A stretch of 13,218 nucleotides of DNA from contig CAJWMX010000025.1 in assembly GCA_913043805.1 (NCBI GenBank), forward strand, positions 1-13,218, in the 5' to 3' direction. Source of the stretch: an uncultured Acidobacteriota bacterium (lineage in GTDB: Bacteria; Acidobacteriota; Vicinamibacteria; Vicinamibacterales; UBA8438). The notes below the pieces were generated by a model, which was not told the DNA's origin, did not search any database, and worked only from the letters and a program-made list of their open reading frames with translations. A program made the translations under genes and the position numbers. Below are positions 1-6,871 of this stretch, piece after piece (position 1 is the first letter of the stretch; every line of letters begins with the position of its first letter).

Positions 1-138
1 CTTCGCGGCCGGCTTCCGGGTTCGGCCCTTGGCGCCAGTGCGACGTGCGGCGGTGGCCTTCTTCGTGGCGGCCCGCTTCGAACTCGTCTTCCGAGGGCTG
101 GGGGAAGCCTTCTTTCGTGTGGTTCCTCTTTTTGCCAT
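1..138 (-). CDS. N-terminal part of an unidentified protein with a Lys/Arg/Ala-rich basic leader (runs off window)
   Basis: An ATG at 138-136 opens a frame that stays open through base 1, giving 46 residues and no stop. The leader has 10 Lys and 8 Arg and no acidic residue. It starts MAKRGTTRKK and repeats motifs such as RAATKKATAARR and TRKPAAK, like the low-complexity nucleic-acid-binding tails of some GC-rich bacteria. It sits 28 bp after the glyS stop on the same strand, with a purine-rich stretch (GAGAAAGAAAC) just before the ATG, so it is probably co-transcribed with mgtE-recO-glyQS. The folded domain lies outside the window, so the function cannot be read. Candidates are a small histone-like or DNA-binding protein, or a basic extension on a larger enzyme. 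From memory, pyruvate phosphate dikinase follows glyS in some lineages, but nothing seen here proves it. Confidence that it is coding is moderate to good; confidence in identity is nil. Confidence 0.6.
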   Translation of the reverse strand, partial: MAKRGTTRKKASPSPRKTSSKRAATKKATAARRTGAKGRTRKPAAK

Positions 139-166
139 GTTTCTTTCTCGCCCGTCGGCGCGCTCG

Positions 167-2395
167 CTACGGCTCGGCGACGAGCTCGGAGACGTCCGCC
201 AGCCGGAGCACCAGCTGTTCCAGACGTTTCATCAGGGCCAGGCGACGCCGACGGAGGTAGGGGTCGGGCGCCATCACCAGCACGTCGGTGAAGAACCGGT
301 CGACGGCCGGTCCGAAACGTGCCGCCTCGGCGAACGCCTCGCGATAGGCGTCACCGCTGTCAACCGCCGCCGCAATCTTCGGCCCGCGACGGGCCAGCTC
401 GCGATCGAGCCGTTTTTCGGCGGGCTCCAGCGGCTCGTCGGACACCGCCACGGCGCCGCGTTCGATATCACCGAACTCCCCCTCGGACAGCTCGCGGGCG
501 ATGTTACGGACCCGCTTGAAGACGGTGGCCAGCTGCTGGAAGTCCGCCGACCCGGTGAACTCGGGCAGCACTTCCAGCTTACGCCTCGCGTCCAGGGGCC
601 GCAGCTGTGACACGTCTGGGTAGTGGGTCACGGCGCGCACGTTCCGGACGTCATACCCACGCTGCTCGAGCACATACCGGAGCCGCTCGCGCAGAAAGTC
701 GGCCAGACGTCTGGCGTTTGCCTCGGGCGCCTCGCCGTCGTGCTCGCCACGGGCCATGTCCACCAACGCGCCCACATCGGGCCGGACCATCGCCCCGGTC
801 AGCTCCGGCAGATCGACAAGGATGCGGAACACACCGTGAGCCTGGCGCCGCAACGCGAATGGATCCCGTGATCCAGTCGGCTTCTCGCCACTGAGGAACA
901 GGCCCACCAACGTGTCCAGCTTGTCAGCCAGCGCGACCGCGGCCCAGCACACACCGGAGGCACCGAGGTCTCGCGGGCTCGGCGGAGCATCGGCCGCCAC
1001 GCCGATCGGGAGATAGTGATGGTAGATGGCCCGCCAGACCGTCTCCGGCTCGCCATCCTCGCGGGCGTAGATGCCGCCCATCTGCCCCTGGAGCTCCGGG
1101 AACTCGCCCACCATGTCGGTGGTCAGGTCGGCCTTGGCCAGTAGCGCCGCCCGCGCGGCGTCGGGGGCGACAGCACCTGCATCGAGCGCATCGCTGGCGA
1201 CCCGGGCCGCCAGGCGCTCGATACGGCGCGCCTTGGCCAGGTAGCTTCCCAGCTTGGCGTGGAACCGCAACGTATCGAGACGCTCGAGACGAGACCCCAG
1301 CTCGGCTCCGCGATCAGCCTCCCAGAAGAACCGCGCGTCGCGCAGTCTCGCGATCAGCACCCGCTCGGAGTTATGGGCGATGGCCCGGACGTTGTCTCGA
1401 GGAGTATTGGTCACGGCCAGGAAGTATTCAGTGAGCCGTCCCCGCCTGGTGACCACCGGAAAGTAGTGCTGGTGGTGGATCATCGTGGTCTTCAGCACTT
1501 CATCCGGGAGTTCCAGGAACTCACGCGGGAAGTGGCCGGTCACGACCGACGGATACTCCACGAGATCCGGCACCTCGTCGAGCAACGACGACTCGCCGCC
1601 CGCGCCCCCCACAACGCCGCCGGCCCGCGCCGCCTGCGTGGTCAGTTTCTTGTCGATTCGGGCGCGACGCTCCTCGCGCGCCAACAGCACATAGTTGCGT
1701 TTGAGGGCGCGGCGGTACTCGGCGAACGACCCGACCTTCTGCCGCCCACCGGGCTTGCCGTCGCGAGCAAAGAAGCGATGACCGTAGGTATAGGCCCCGG
1801 CCCGGATCGGCGCCACTCCGCGCGCGACCGCTCCCGGGCTCCGCTCGATCACGAAGGGGACGACTCGCCCGCCGAACAGGAACACCAGCCATCGGATCGG
1901 TCGCCCGAACAGCAGCTCGCCACGGCCGTCCTCCAGCCGGGCGTCCCAGTTCATCTGCTTCCGAAATTCGAGGCTGCGAAGCGTCGCAGCCAGGACGTCG
2001 CCGAGTACGGCTCGGGCCGCCGCGCCACGCTGCCGATTGCAATGGGCCAGGTAGACGCCCTTCGGGGTCTCCACCTGAATCAGCCGGTTCACCGCAACGC
2101 CATGCTTGCGTGCGAAGCCTTCGGCCGCGCGGGTCGGTGCCCCGTCGGCGTCGAAGGCGGCCGCCAGCGCGGGACCGGTCTGGGTCTCCTCCAGATCCGT
2201 CTGCCGCTCGGCCAGCTTGGCCACGCGCACGACCAGCCGACGCGGCGTCCCGAAGGTCTCCGGCTCGGTTCCGCACTCCAGCCGGACGTCGTCGAGCGCC
2301 GCCCGCAACCTGACGCCGAGTTGGGTCGTCAGCGAGGGAAGCCAGCTCGCCGGAATCTCCTCACACCCGATCTCGATCAACAACTCTCGATTCAT
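167..2395 (-). CDS. glyS: Glycyl-tRNA synthetase, beta subunit
   Basis: Beta subunit of the heterotetrameric (alpha2beta2) bacterial glycyl-tRNA synthetase. It supplies tRNA recognition, while GlyQ carries the catalytic site; the enzyme is cytoplasmic. The protein is 742 residues, a little longer than the roughly 690 usual in E. coli. Family signatures are present in order: LLIEIGCEEIPA (5-16), FGTPRRL (48-54), LLDEVPDLVEYPSVVTGHF (271-289), HHQHYFPV (307-314), NSERVLIARLRDARFFWEAD (342-361), KADLTTDMVGEFPELQG (421-437), ALADKLDTLVGLF (488-500) and PTGSRDPFALRR (506-517). A helical C-terminal anticodon-binding region follows at about 600-730. I chose the ATG at 2395 because MNRELLIEIGCEEIPA is the family N-terminus. 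The frame stays open upstream to 2452, but that would overlap glyQ. The gene starts 13 bp after the glyQ stop (TGA), with GCGGAA as a weak ribosome site. It ends in TAG at 169-167. Confidence 0.97.
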   Translation of the reverse strand: MNRELLIEIGCEEIPASWLPSLTTQLGVRLRAALDDVRLECGTEPETFGTPRRLVVRVAKLAERQTDLEETQTGPALAAAFDADGAPTRAAEGFARKHGVAVNRLIQVETPKGVYLAHCNRQRGAAARAVLGDVLAATLRSLEFRKQMNWDARLEDGRGELLFGRPIRWLVFLFGGRVVPFVIERSPGAVARGVAPIRAGAYTYGHRFFARDGKPGGRQKVGSFAEYRRALKRNYVLLAREERRARIDKKLTTQAARAGGVVGGAGGESSLLDEVPDLVEYPSVVTGHFPREFLELPDEVLKTTMIHHQHYFPVVTRRGRLTEYFLAVTNTPRDNVRAIAHNSERVLIARLRDARFFWEADRGAELGSRLERLDTLRFHAKLGSYLAKARRIERLAARVASDALDAGAVAPDAARAALLAKADLTTDMVGEFPELQGQMGGIYAREDGEPETVWRAIYHHYLPIGVAADAPPSPRDLGASGVCWAAVALADKLDTLVGLFLSGEKPTGSRDPFALRRQAHGVFRILVDLPELTGAMVRPDVGALVDMARGEHDGEAPEANARRLADFLRERLRYVLEQRGYDVRNVRAVTHYPDVSQLRPLDARRKLEVLPEFTGSADFQQLATVFKRVRNIARELSEGEFGDIERGAVAVSDEPLEPAEKRLDRELARRGPKIAAAVDSGDAYREAFAEAARFGPAVDRFFTDVLVMAPDPYLRRRRLALMKRLEQLVLRLADVSELVAEP

Positions 2396-2408
2396 GGTGA
2401 CGTTCCGC

Positions 2409-3287
2409 TCAGGCTTCGGCCGGCTGCTCGTCGGCGGCCCCGACGTGGGCATGGGCGATGGCGACGGCCAGCTCGCGCACCCGCAAGATGTAGGCGGCCC
2501 GTTCGGTCACCCCGATGCCGCCGCTTGCATCCAGGATGTTGAAGGTGTGCGAACACTTGAGGCAAGCATCGAGGGCCGGCAGCACAAGCCCCGACCGCAA
2601 GAGCGTCTGGGTCATCTGCTCGTACCGGTCGAACAGGTCACGGTGGAAGGTGGCGAACTCGCGCTCGGGCATGTCCACCATCCCGAAGGCGTACTTGGTC
2701 TGCTCGACTTCTTCCTGGTGACGGACGTCACGATAGGGCACCCCGGGCGCCCACTCGAGGTCATAGACATCGTCCACGCCCTGGAGGTGCATCGCGATCC
2801 GCTCGAGGCCATAGGTCAGCTCGACCGAGATCGGCGCCAGGTCGATGCCACCCGCCTGCTGGAAGTAGGTGAACTGGGTAATCTCCATCCCGTCGAGCAG
2901 GACCTGCCAGCCGATGCCCCAGGCGCCCAGGGTCGGCGATTCCCAGTTGTCCTCCTCGAAGCGCACATCGTGTCTGGCCGGGTCGATGCCACAGGCGCGC
3001 AGGCTTTCCAGATACAGCGACTGTGCCGCATCGGGTGACGGCTTGAGGATCACCTGGAACTGGTGGTGCTTGAACAGACGGTTCGGGTTCTCGCCGAAAC
3101 GGCCATCCGCGGGTCGGCGTGACGGCTGCACGTAGGCGACGTTCCAGTGCCGCGGGCCCAGCACGCGCAGAAACGTCTCCGGATGCATCGTGCCTGCACC
3201 GACCTCGGTATCGAACGGTTGCTGGATGAGGCAGCCCCGCGACGCCCAGAACGTGGATAACGAGGCGATCAGATCCTGTAGGGTCAT
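2409..3287 (-). CDS. glyQ: Glycyl-tRNA synthetase, alpha subunit
   Basis: Catalytic alpha subunit of the alpha2beta2 glycyl-tRNA synthetase. It activates glycine with ATP and pairs with GlyS encoded immediately downstream. The length of 292 residues matches the family (about 300). Nearly every family block is intact: CLIQQPFDTEVGAGTMHPET (19-38), AYVQPSRRPADGRFGENPNR (51-70), FEEDNWESPTLGAWG (110-124), GMEITQFTYFQQ (133-144), the motif-3-like VELTYGLERIAM (155-166) and FNILDASGGIGVTERAAYI (249-267). The ATG at 3287 is well supported: the family N-terminus MTLQDLIASL follows it, and it has the clearest Shine-Dalgarno I found in the window (AGGAG, 10 nt upstream). The stop is TGA at 2411-2409. 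The gene lies 25 bp after recO and 13 bp before glyS, so the three are almost certainly co-transcribed. Nothing looks broken. Confidence 0.98.
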   Translation of the reverse strand: MTLQDLIASLSTFWASRGCLIQQPFDTEVGAGTMHPETFLRVLGPRHWNVAYVQPSRRPADGRFGENPNRLFKHHQFQVILKPSPDAAQSLYLESLRACGIDPARHDVRFEEDNWESPTLGAWGIGWQVLLDGMEITQFTYFQQAGGIDLAPISVELTYGLERIAMHLQGVDDVYDLEWAPGVPYRDVRHQEEVEQTKYAFGMVDMPEREFATFHRDLFDRYEQMTQTLLRSGLVLPALDACLKCSHTFNILDASGGIGVTERAAYILRVRELAVAIAHAHVGAADEQPAEA

Positions 3288-3297
3288 CGGCGCCTGA

Positions 3298-3302
3298 CTC
3301 CT
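3298..3302 (-). promoter_or_regulatory. Ribosome binding site of glyQ
   Basis: Read on the minus strand this is AGGAG, ten bases before the glyQ ATG at 3287 and inside the 25-bp recO-glyQ gap. It is the clearest Shine-Dalgarno match I found in the window and fixes the glyQ start. Most other genes here have weak or no visible sites and seem to rely on close coupling. Confidence 0.75.
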
Positions 3303-3312
3303 GTCTCCGTCA

Positions 3313-4059
3313 TCAACTTCCTCTTCCCATCGCTCGAAGCACCCTCACCGAGCGAAGCTCCTTCTCGAGGTGGACCGCCAGCAGACGCCGATGCGCCTGT
3401 TCCAGCTCTCGCCCGGCGCGCTCTGACAGGCCGATGTCAGCCAGCCGATCGGGCGGAGTACCCGCGGCCCCGCGTAGAAACCCGACGGCATCACCCGACA
3501 GCAGCACGCCCTGGTCGCCGGCACACCGGCGGCAGACAAAGCCGTCACCTCCCGGGTCGAGCCGTCCGCCGACGCCAAGATCGCCGCCGCAGGCGCCGCA
3601 CGCCGCGAGTGACGGGTAGACCCCTTGCAGCCGGAGCACCCAGTACTCGAAGTATCGGGCCAACGGCTCGACCGGAACCTCCCCGCGCAACGACTCCACC
3701 ACGGCCGCTCCCAGCCGATACAGCGTGTCGTTCGGGTCGGCCTCCGGCGCGCACTCGTCGAGCAACTCGGCAAAGTACGAGACATAGCCGAGACTCTCGC
3801 CATCGCGCGCCGCCAGCGGAGAGCTGACCGGGTCGACGTAGCTCAGCCGCACCAGATCGCGCCGCTCCCGCTCGTAGTAGGCCAACCGCGCCAGCGTCAG
3901 CGGCTCGAGGCCGCCGCCGAACCGCGACTTCGTCCGGCGGGCGCCATTCGCCACCCCCCGTTTCTTGCCCCGATCTCGGGTCAGGAAGACGACGATGCGG
4001 TCCGCCTCACCAAGCTGATAAGTGCGCAGAACGAGCGCGTCGGTCGTAAACAGTGGCAT
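3313..4059 (-). CDS. recO: DNA repair protein RecO
   Basis: Recombination mediator of the RecFOR pathway. RecO binds single-stranded DNA and SSB and, with RecR, loads RecA at gaps. The 248-residue protein has the family N-terminal OB fold, with the typical opening MPLFTTDALVLRTYQLGEAD and then FLTRDRGKKRGVANGARRTKSRFGGGLEP (quoted in two parts: about 25-39 and 40-53). A helical region follows, and a C-terminal zinc site is implied by CGAC (Cys154, Cys157) and CRRC (Cys176, Cys179); all four Cys are kept. The frame stays open to 4149, but the extra 30 residues do not look like RecO and would run into the end of mgtE. The ATG at 4059 is therefore the start, though no clear Shine-Dalgarno precedes it. 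The gene begins 37 bp after the mgtE stop, ends in TGA, and sits 25 bp before glyQ. RecO directly before glyQS is a known gene neighbourhood. Confidence 0.93.
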   Translation of the reverse strand: MPLFTTDALVLRTYQLGEADRIVVFLTRDRGKKRGVANGARRTKSRFGGGLEPLTLARLAYYERERRDLVRLSYVDPVSSPLAARDGESLGYVSYFAELLDECAPEADPNDTLYRLGAAVVESLRGEVPVEPLARYFEYWVLRLQGVYPSLAACGACGGDLGVGGRLDPGGDGFVCRRCAGDQGVLLSGDAVGFLRGAAGTPPDRLADIGLSERAGRELEQAHRRLLAVHLEKELRSVRVLRAMGRGS

Positions 4060-4096
4060 CGCGACCGCCGGGCCGGAACCTCGTATTGTACTGCCG

Positions 4097-5461
4097 TTAC
4101 ACCACCTGGACGTATTGCAGGAAGAGCGTCGCCAGGCCCAGAAACGCAAAGAACCCGAAGACGTCGGTCAGGGTGGTGATGAAGACGGCTGACGCCAAAG
4201 CCGGGTCGATCTTCAACGCGCGCAGGATGATCGGGATGACGGTCGCGGCCACGGCCGCGACCAGCAGGTTGATCACCATCGCCAGGCCCAGGATCAGCCC
4301 GAGATACAGATTGCCGGACATCCCCCAGGCCACGCCGGCCCCGATGGTGCCCAGCGCCAGGCCGTTGCTCAGCCCCACGAGCGCTTCCTTGAACACGGCC
4401 TTCTGGGAATTGCCCCACGTGAGCTCGCCCAGCGCGATGCCGCGGACGATGACGGTAAGCGCCTGCGTGGCGGCGTTACCGCCCATGCTGGCGACGATGG
4501 TCATGAACACGGCCAGCACCACCACCTCGTCGATCGTGGCCTGGAATGCCCGGACGACGAAGGCCGCCATCGTGGCGGTAATCAGGTTCACCGCGAGCCA
4601 CGGCAACCGCTTGCGCACCGATTCGCGAGCGGGCGAGAAGACGTGTTCGTCGCCACTCATGCCGGCCAGGCGGTAGATGTCCTCGGTGGCCTCGTCCTTG
4701 ATGATGTCGATGACGTCGTCCACCGTGATGATCCCGACCAGCTTGTTCTCCTCATCGACGACCGGAATGGCCAGCAGGTTGTAGTTGGCGACGTGCTGGG
4801 CCACCTCTTCCTGGTCGGTGTCGACGCGGGCGCTGATCAGGTCGGTGGTCATGATCCGCCGCAGCGGTGTCTCGGGCGCGACCAGCAACAGGCGTCGCAG
4901 GGAGACGACGCCGACCAGATGCCGCCGCTCATCGACCACGTAGAGGTAGAAGACCATCTCTACCTCCCGCGATCCCTGGAGCGCCTGGATCGCTTCGCCC
5001 GCCGTCAGTTCCTCCGACAAGGCGAACACCGTCGGATTCATGATCCGCCCGGCGGTCTCCTCGGCGTACTCGAGCAGGTTTTCGACCTCGCCTGACGCCC
5101 GCATCTGCTCGAGCACGGCGTCCGAGGTCTGCTCCGGGAGCTCGTCGATCAGGGCCGCGGCGTCGTCGGACGGCAGTTCCTGCAGCCACTGGGCCAGCCG
5201 GTCCGGTGGATGCTCGGCCAGCAGCGTCGACGCCGGCTCCGGTCCGTACTCGATCAGCGCCTCCATCGCGAGGCGGCTGTTGTGGTCGAGCAGCAGGTTG
5301 AGTGCGACCCGACAGTCTTTTGGGGGAAGCTCGCTGAAGAGCTCAGCGAGGTCGGCCGGATGCTGCTTCTGCAGCAGATTCACGAGGTTCGCAGACGCAC
5401 CGATCCGCTGCAGTCGCTTGACTGAATCGAGTACCACGTCGATTCGGCGGAGGGGTGGCAT
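4097..5461 (-). CDS. mgtE: MgtE-type magnesium channel/transporter
   Basis: Inner-membrane Mg2+ channel gated by cytoplasmic Mg2+. The protein has 454 residues, almost exactly the length of the structurally known Thermus MgtE. It shows an N-terminal helical superhelix (about 10-135, with HPADLAELFSELP), a CBS pair (about 140-260, with the sensor-type stretch GIITVDDVIDIIKDEATEDI), a connecting plug helix, and about five membrane segments from 290 to the end. The pore signatures are present: MGGNAATQALTVIVRG (326-341) and TTLTDVFGFF (429-438). By alignment from memory, Asp433 there matches the essential Mg2+-binding Asp432 of Thermus MgtE. The ATG at 5461 gives the expected N-terminus; GACGGGACC before it is only a weak ribosome site. 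It is the first gene of the leftward block (mgtE-recO-glyQ-glyS) and faces the divergent Sel1-repeat gene. I see no M-box riboswitch in the 171-bp leader. Confidence 0.95.
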   Translation of the reverse strand: MPPLRRIDVVLDSVKRLQRIGASANLVNLLQKQHPADLAELFSELPPKDCRVALNLLLDHNSRLAMEALIEYGPEPASTLLAEHPPDRLAQWLQELPSDDAAALIDELPEQTSDAVLEQMRASGEVENLLEYAEETAGRIMNPTVFALSEELTAGEAIQALQGSREVEMVFYLYVVDERRHLVGVVSLRRLLLVAPETPLRRIMTTDLISARVDTDQEEVAQHVANYNLLAIPVVDEENKLVGIITVDDVIDIIKDEATEDIYRLAGMSGDEHVFSPARESVRKRLPWLAVNLITATMAAFVVRAFQATIDEVVVLAVFMTIVASMGGNAATQALTVIVRGIALGELTWGNSQKAVFKEALVGLSNGLALGTIGAGVAWGMSGNLYLGLILGLAMVINLLVAAVAATVIPIILRALKIDPALASAVFITTLTDVFGFFAFLGLATLFLQYVQVV

Positions 5462-5632
5462 GGTCCCGTCGCTCGTGTCGAGTCGTTAGCGCGCGCCGGA
5501 GGCGCGAGTCAGGCTCGTCTGGTTGTCCCACAATCGCTACCAAGAACTTCTCAGTGTAACACTTCCGTCGCCGCCTTCGGGCGTCTGTCGTTCCACTTGG
5601 GACTCGCGCACCGCCATGCGAAGATGAACGCC
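5462..5632. promoter_or_regulatory. Divergent intergenic region between mgtE and the Sel1-repeat gene
   Basis: This 171-bp gap is the only one where transcription must start in both directions, so it should hold promoters for the leftward mgtE operon and the rightward Sel1-repeat gene. I could not find convincing -35/-10 pairs on either strand. Visible structure is a short perfect palindrome AGTGT-A-ACACT at 5553-5563 and a 6-bp GC hairpin CGCGCC-GGA-GGCGCG at 5492-5506, nearer mgtE. Around the hairpin the string CGAGTC appears twice in direct orientation. It is assigned as regulatory from gene layout, not from a recognised motif. Confidence 0.45.
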
Positions 5633-6865
5633 ATGTCGGTCGGGACCAACCTGTCGATCGTCCGGCGCGCGAGCCGCCTCTCGGCCGCCGCCCTGCTGGC
5701 CTTTGGTCTCTCGACGGCCGATCTCACCGCGCAGTCCGAGACGACGAACCAACTCGACCCCACCGCCCCGCGGGATGCCGGAACCCAGTACCGCCTTGGC
5801 TACGCCCACTGGACCGGCGACGCCGTCGATCAGGACGATGCCGAGGCGGCTCGCTGGTTTCAGCGAGCGGCCGATCAGGGGCATGCCGACGCGCAGTTCT
5901 ATCTCGGGGTGCTCCACGCGGAGGGCACCGGGGTCCCACGCAGCCGCGAGACCTCATCCGAGTGGTTTCGCCGCGCCGCCGAACAGGGTCACGCCTCAGC
6001 CCAGTTCCGGCTCGCGCGCAACCTGGAACGCGGTCGGGGAGTGGAAACCGACGAAGCGGAAGCGATCGACTGGTTCCGGAAGGCCGCGGAGCAGGGTCAC
6101 GTCGACGCTCAGTTCACGCTGGGGAGTCGATATCTCTCCGCGGGTGGCGACGAGCTCGCCTCCGAGGCGGGTCGACTGTATCGGCTGGCCGCGACCCAGG
6201 GTCACCTGGAAGCGCAGTACAACCTTGGCTACATGCTCTCCCAGGGCCACGGGGTCGAGCGCGATCCCGAGGAGGCGGCGCACTGGTATCGCCTGGCCGC
6301 CGACCAGGGACATGCCGGGGCCCAGGTCAGCCTGGGATTCGTCGTCGCCACCCAGGCGCTCGGGTCGAGACGGTCGTCCCCGCCCGCCCCGGCGCCCCCG
6401 CCCACCGAGGTGGCCCGCGACATCCGGCTGACGAAGGATCCTCGCCCGGACGAAGCCCGCTTCACGCGTGGGCTGATGTATCGCTACCGCCTGGCGGCCG
6501 AACAGGGACACGCGACCGCCCAGTTCCTGCTCGGCACGATCTACGAGCGAGGCCAGGAGGTGAGCCAGGATCGGACCGAGGCGGCGAGGTGGATGCGGCT
6601 TTCGGCGAACCAGGGCTACCTGGAAGCCCAGGTGGCGCTGGGCGAGATGCTGGCCAGCGAGCGGGGCGGCATTGGCGACGAGATAGAAGCCTACATGTGG
6701 CTGGATCTCGCGGTCGGAGCGGCCCGCGAACCGGATGTCAGGACCCGAGCCGAACAGGCGCGCGACCTGCTGGCGTCCCGCCTGAGCGCGGAGCAACTCG
6801 ATGACGCGCGGCAGCGCGTGCGCCGCTGGCGCCCAGGTCCGGGGCGACCCGTCCCCACGCCCTGA
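5633..6865 (+). CDS. Exported protein of Sel1-like (TPR-type) repeats, function unknown
   Basis: Likely exported protein of 410 residues. An arginine-bearing n-region (IVRRASR) precedes a hydrophobic stretch SAAALLAFGLSTA and a plausible cleavage after LTA (Ala33). Eight Sel1-like repeats of about 36 residues follow (about 49-365). Most show the AQ..LG and AA.W.R.AA.QGH signatures, for example AQFYLGVLHAEGTGV and AARWFQRAADQGH. Repeat 6 carries about 30 extra residues including SSPPAPAPPPTE. Sel1 repeats form alpha-helical solenoids that bind other proteins; no catalytic domain is visible. I chose the ATG at 5633 because GAAG lies 9 nt upstream and it leaves a clean signal peptide. The ATG at 5624 is nearly as good, and a TTG at 5597 is in frame. 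It is the only plus-strand gene, stops 6 bp from the era stop, and shares the base composition of its neighbours. Its role is unknown; a cell-envelope scaffold is a guess. Confidence 0.9.
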   Translation: MSVGTNLSIVRRASRLSAAALLAFGLSTADLTAQSETTNQLDPTAPRDAGTQYRLGYAHWTGDAVDQDDAEAARWFQRAADQGHADAQFYLGVLHAEGTGVPRSRETSSEWFRRAAEQGHASAQFRLARNLERGRGVETDEAEAIDWFRKAAEQGHVDAQFTLGSRYLSAGGDELASEAGRLYRLAATQGHLEAQYNLGYMLSQGHGVERDPEEAAHWYRLAADQGHAGAQVSLGFVVATQALGSRRSSPPAPAPPPTEVARDIRLTKDPRPDEARFTRGLMYRYRLAAEQGHATAQFLLGTIYERGQEVSQDRTEAARWMRLSANQGYLEAQVALGEMLASERGGIGDEIEAYMWLDLAVGAAREPDVRTRAEQARDLLASRLSAEQLDDARQRVRRWRPGPGRPVPTP

Positions 6866-6871
6866 CGCGGA

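Noticed and set aside
1259..2542. Open frame of 427 codons on the plus strand opposite glyS and glyQ
   Set aside because: It mirrors strongly conserved genes on the other strand, has His/Arg/Gln-biased antisense composition, and shows no recognisable domain; such frames are expected in GC-rich DNA.
4060..4110. tRNA-like string (GGTGTAACGGCAGTAC) at the mgtE-recO junction on the minus strand
   Set aside because: It resembles a D-arm, but there is no GTTC-type T-loop with a paired stem and no acceptor pairing; it is simply the end of mgtE plus the spacer.
5462..5632. M-box magnesium riboswitch before mgtE
   Set aside because: The leader is at most about 170 nt and shares space with a divergent promoter; I could not find M-box conserved blocks or a terminator hairpin with a T-run.
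5962..6804. Second plus-strand frame of 280 codons inside the Sel1-repeat gene
   Set aside because: It reads as Arg/Gly/Pro-rich noise, while the other frame gives regular Sel1 repeats and a signal peptide.
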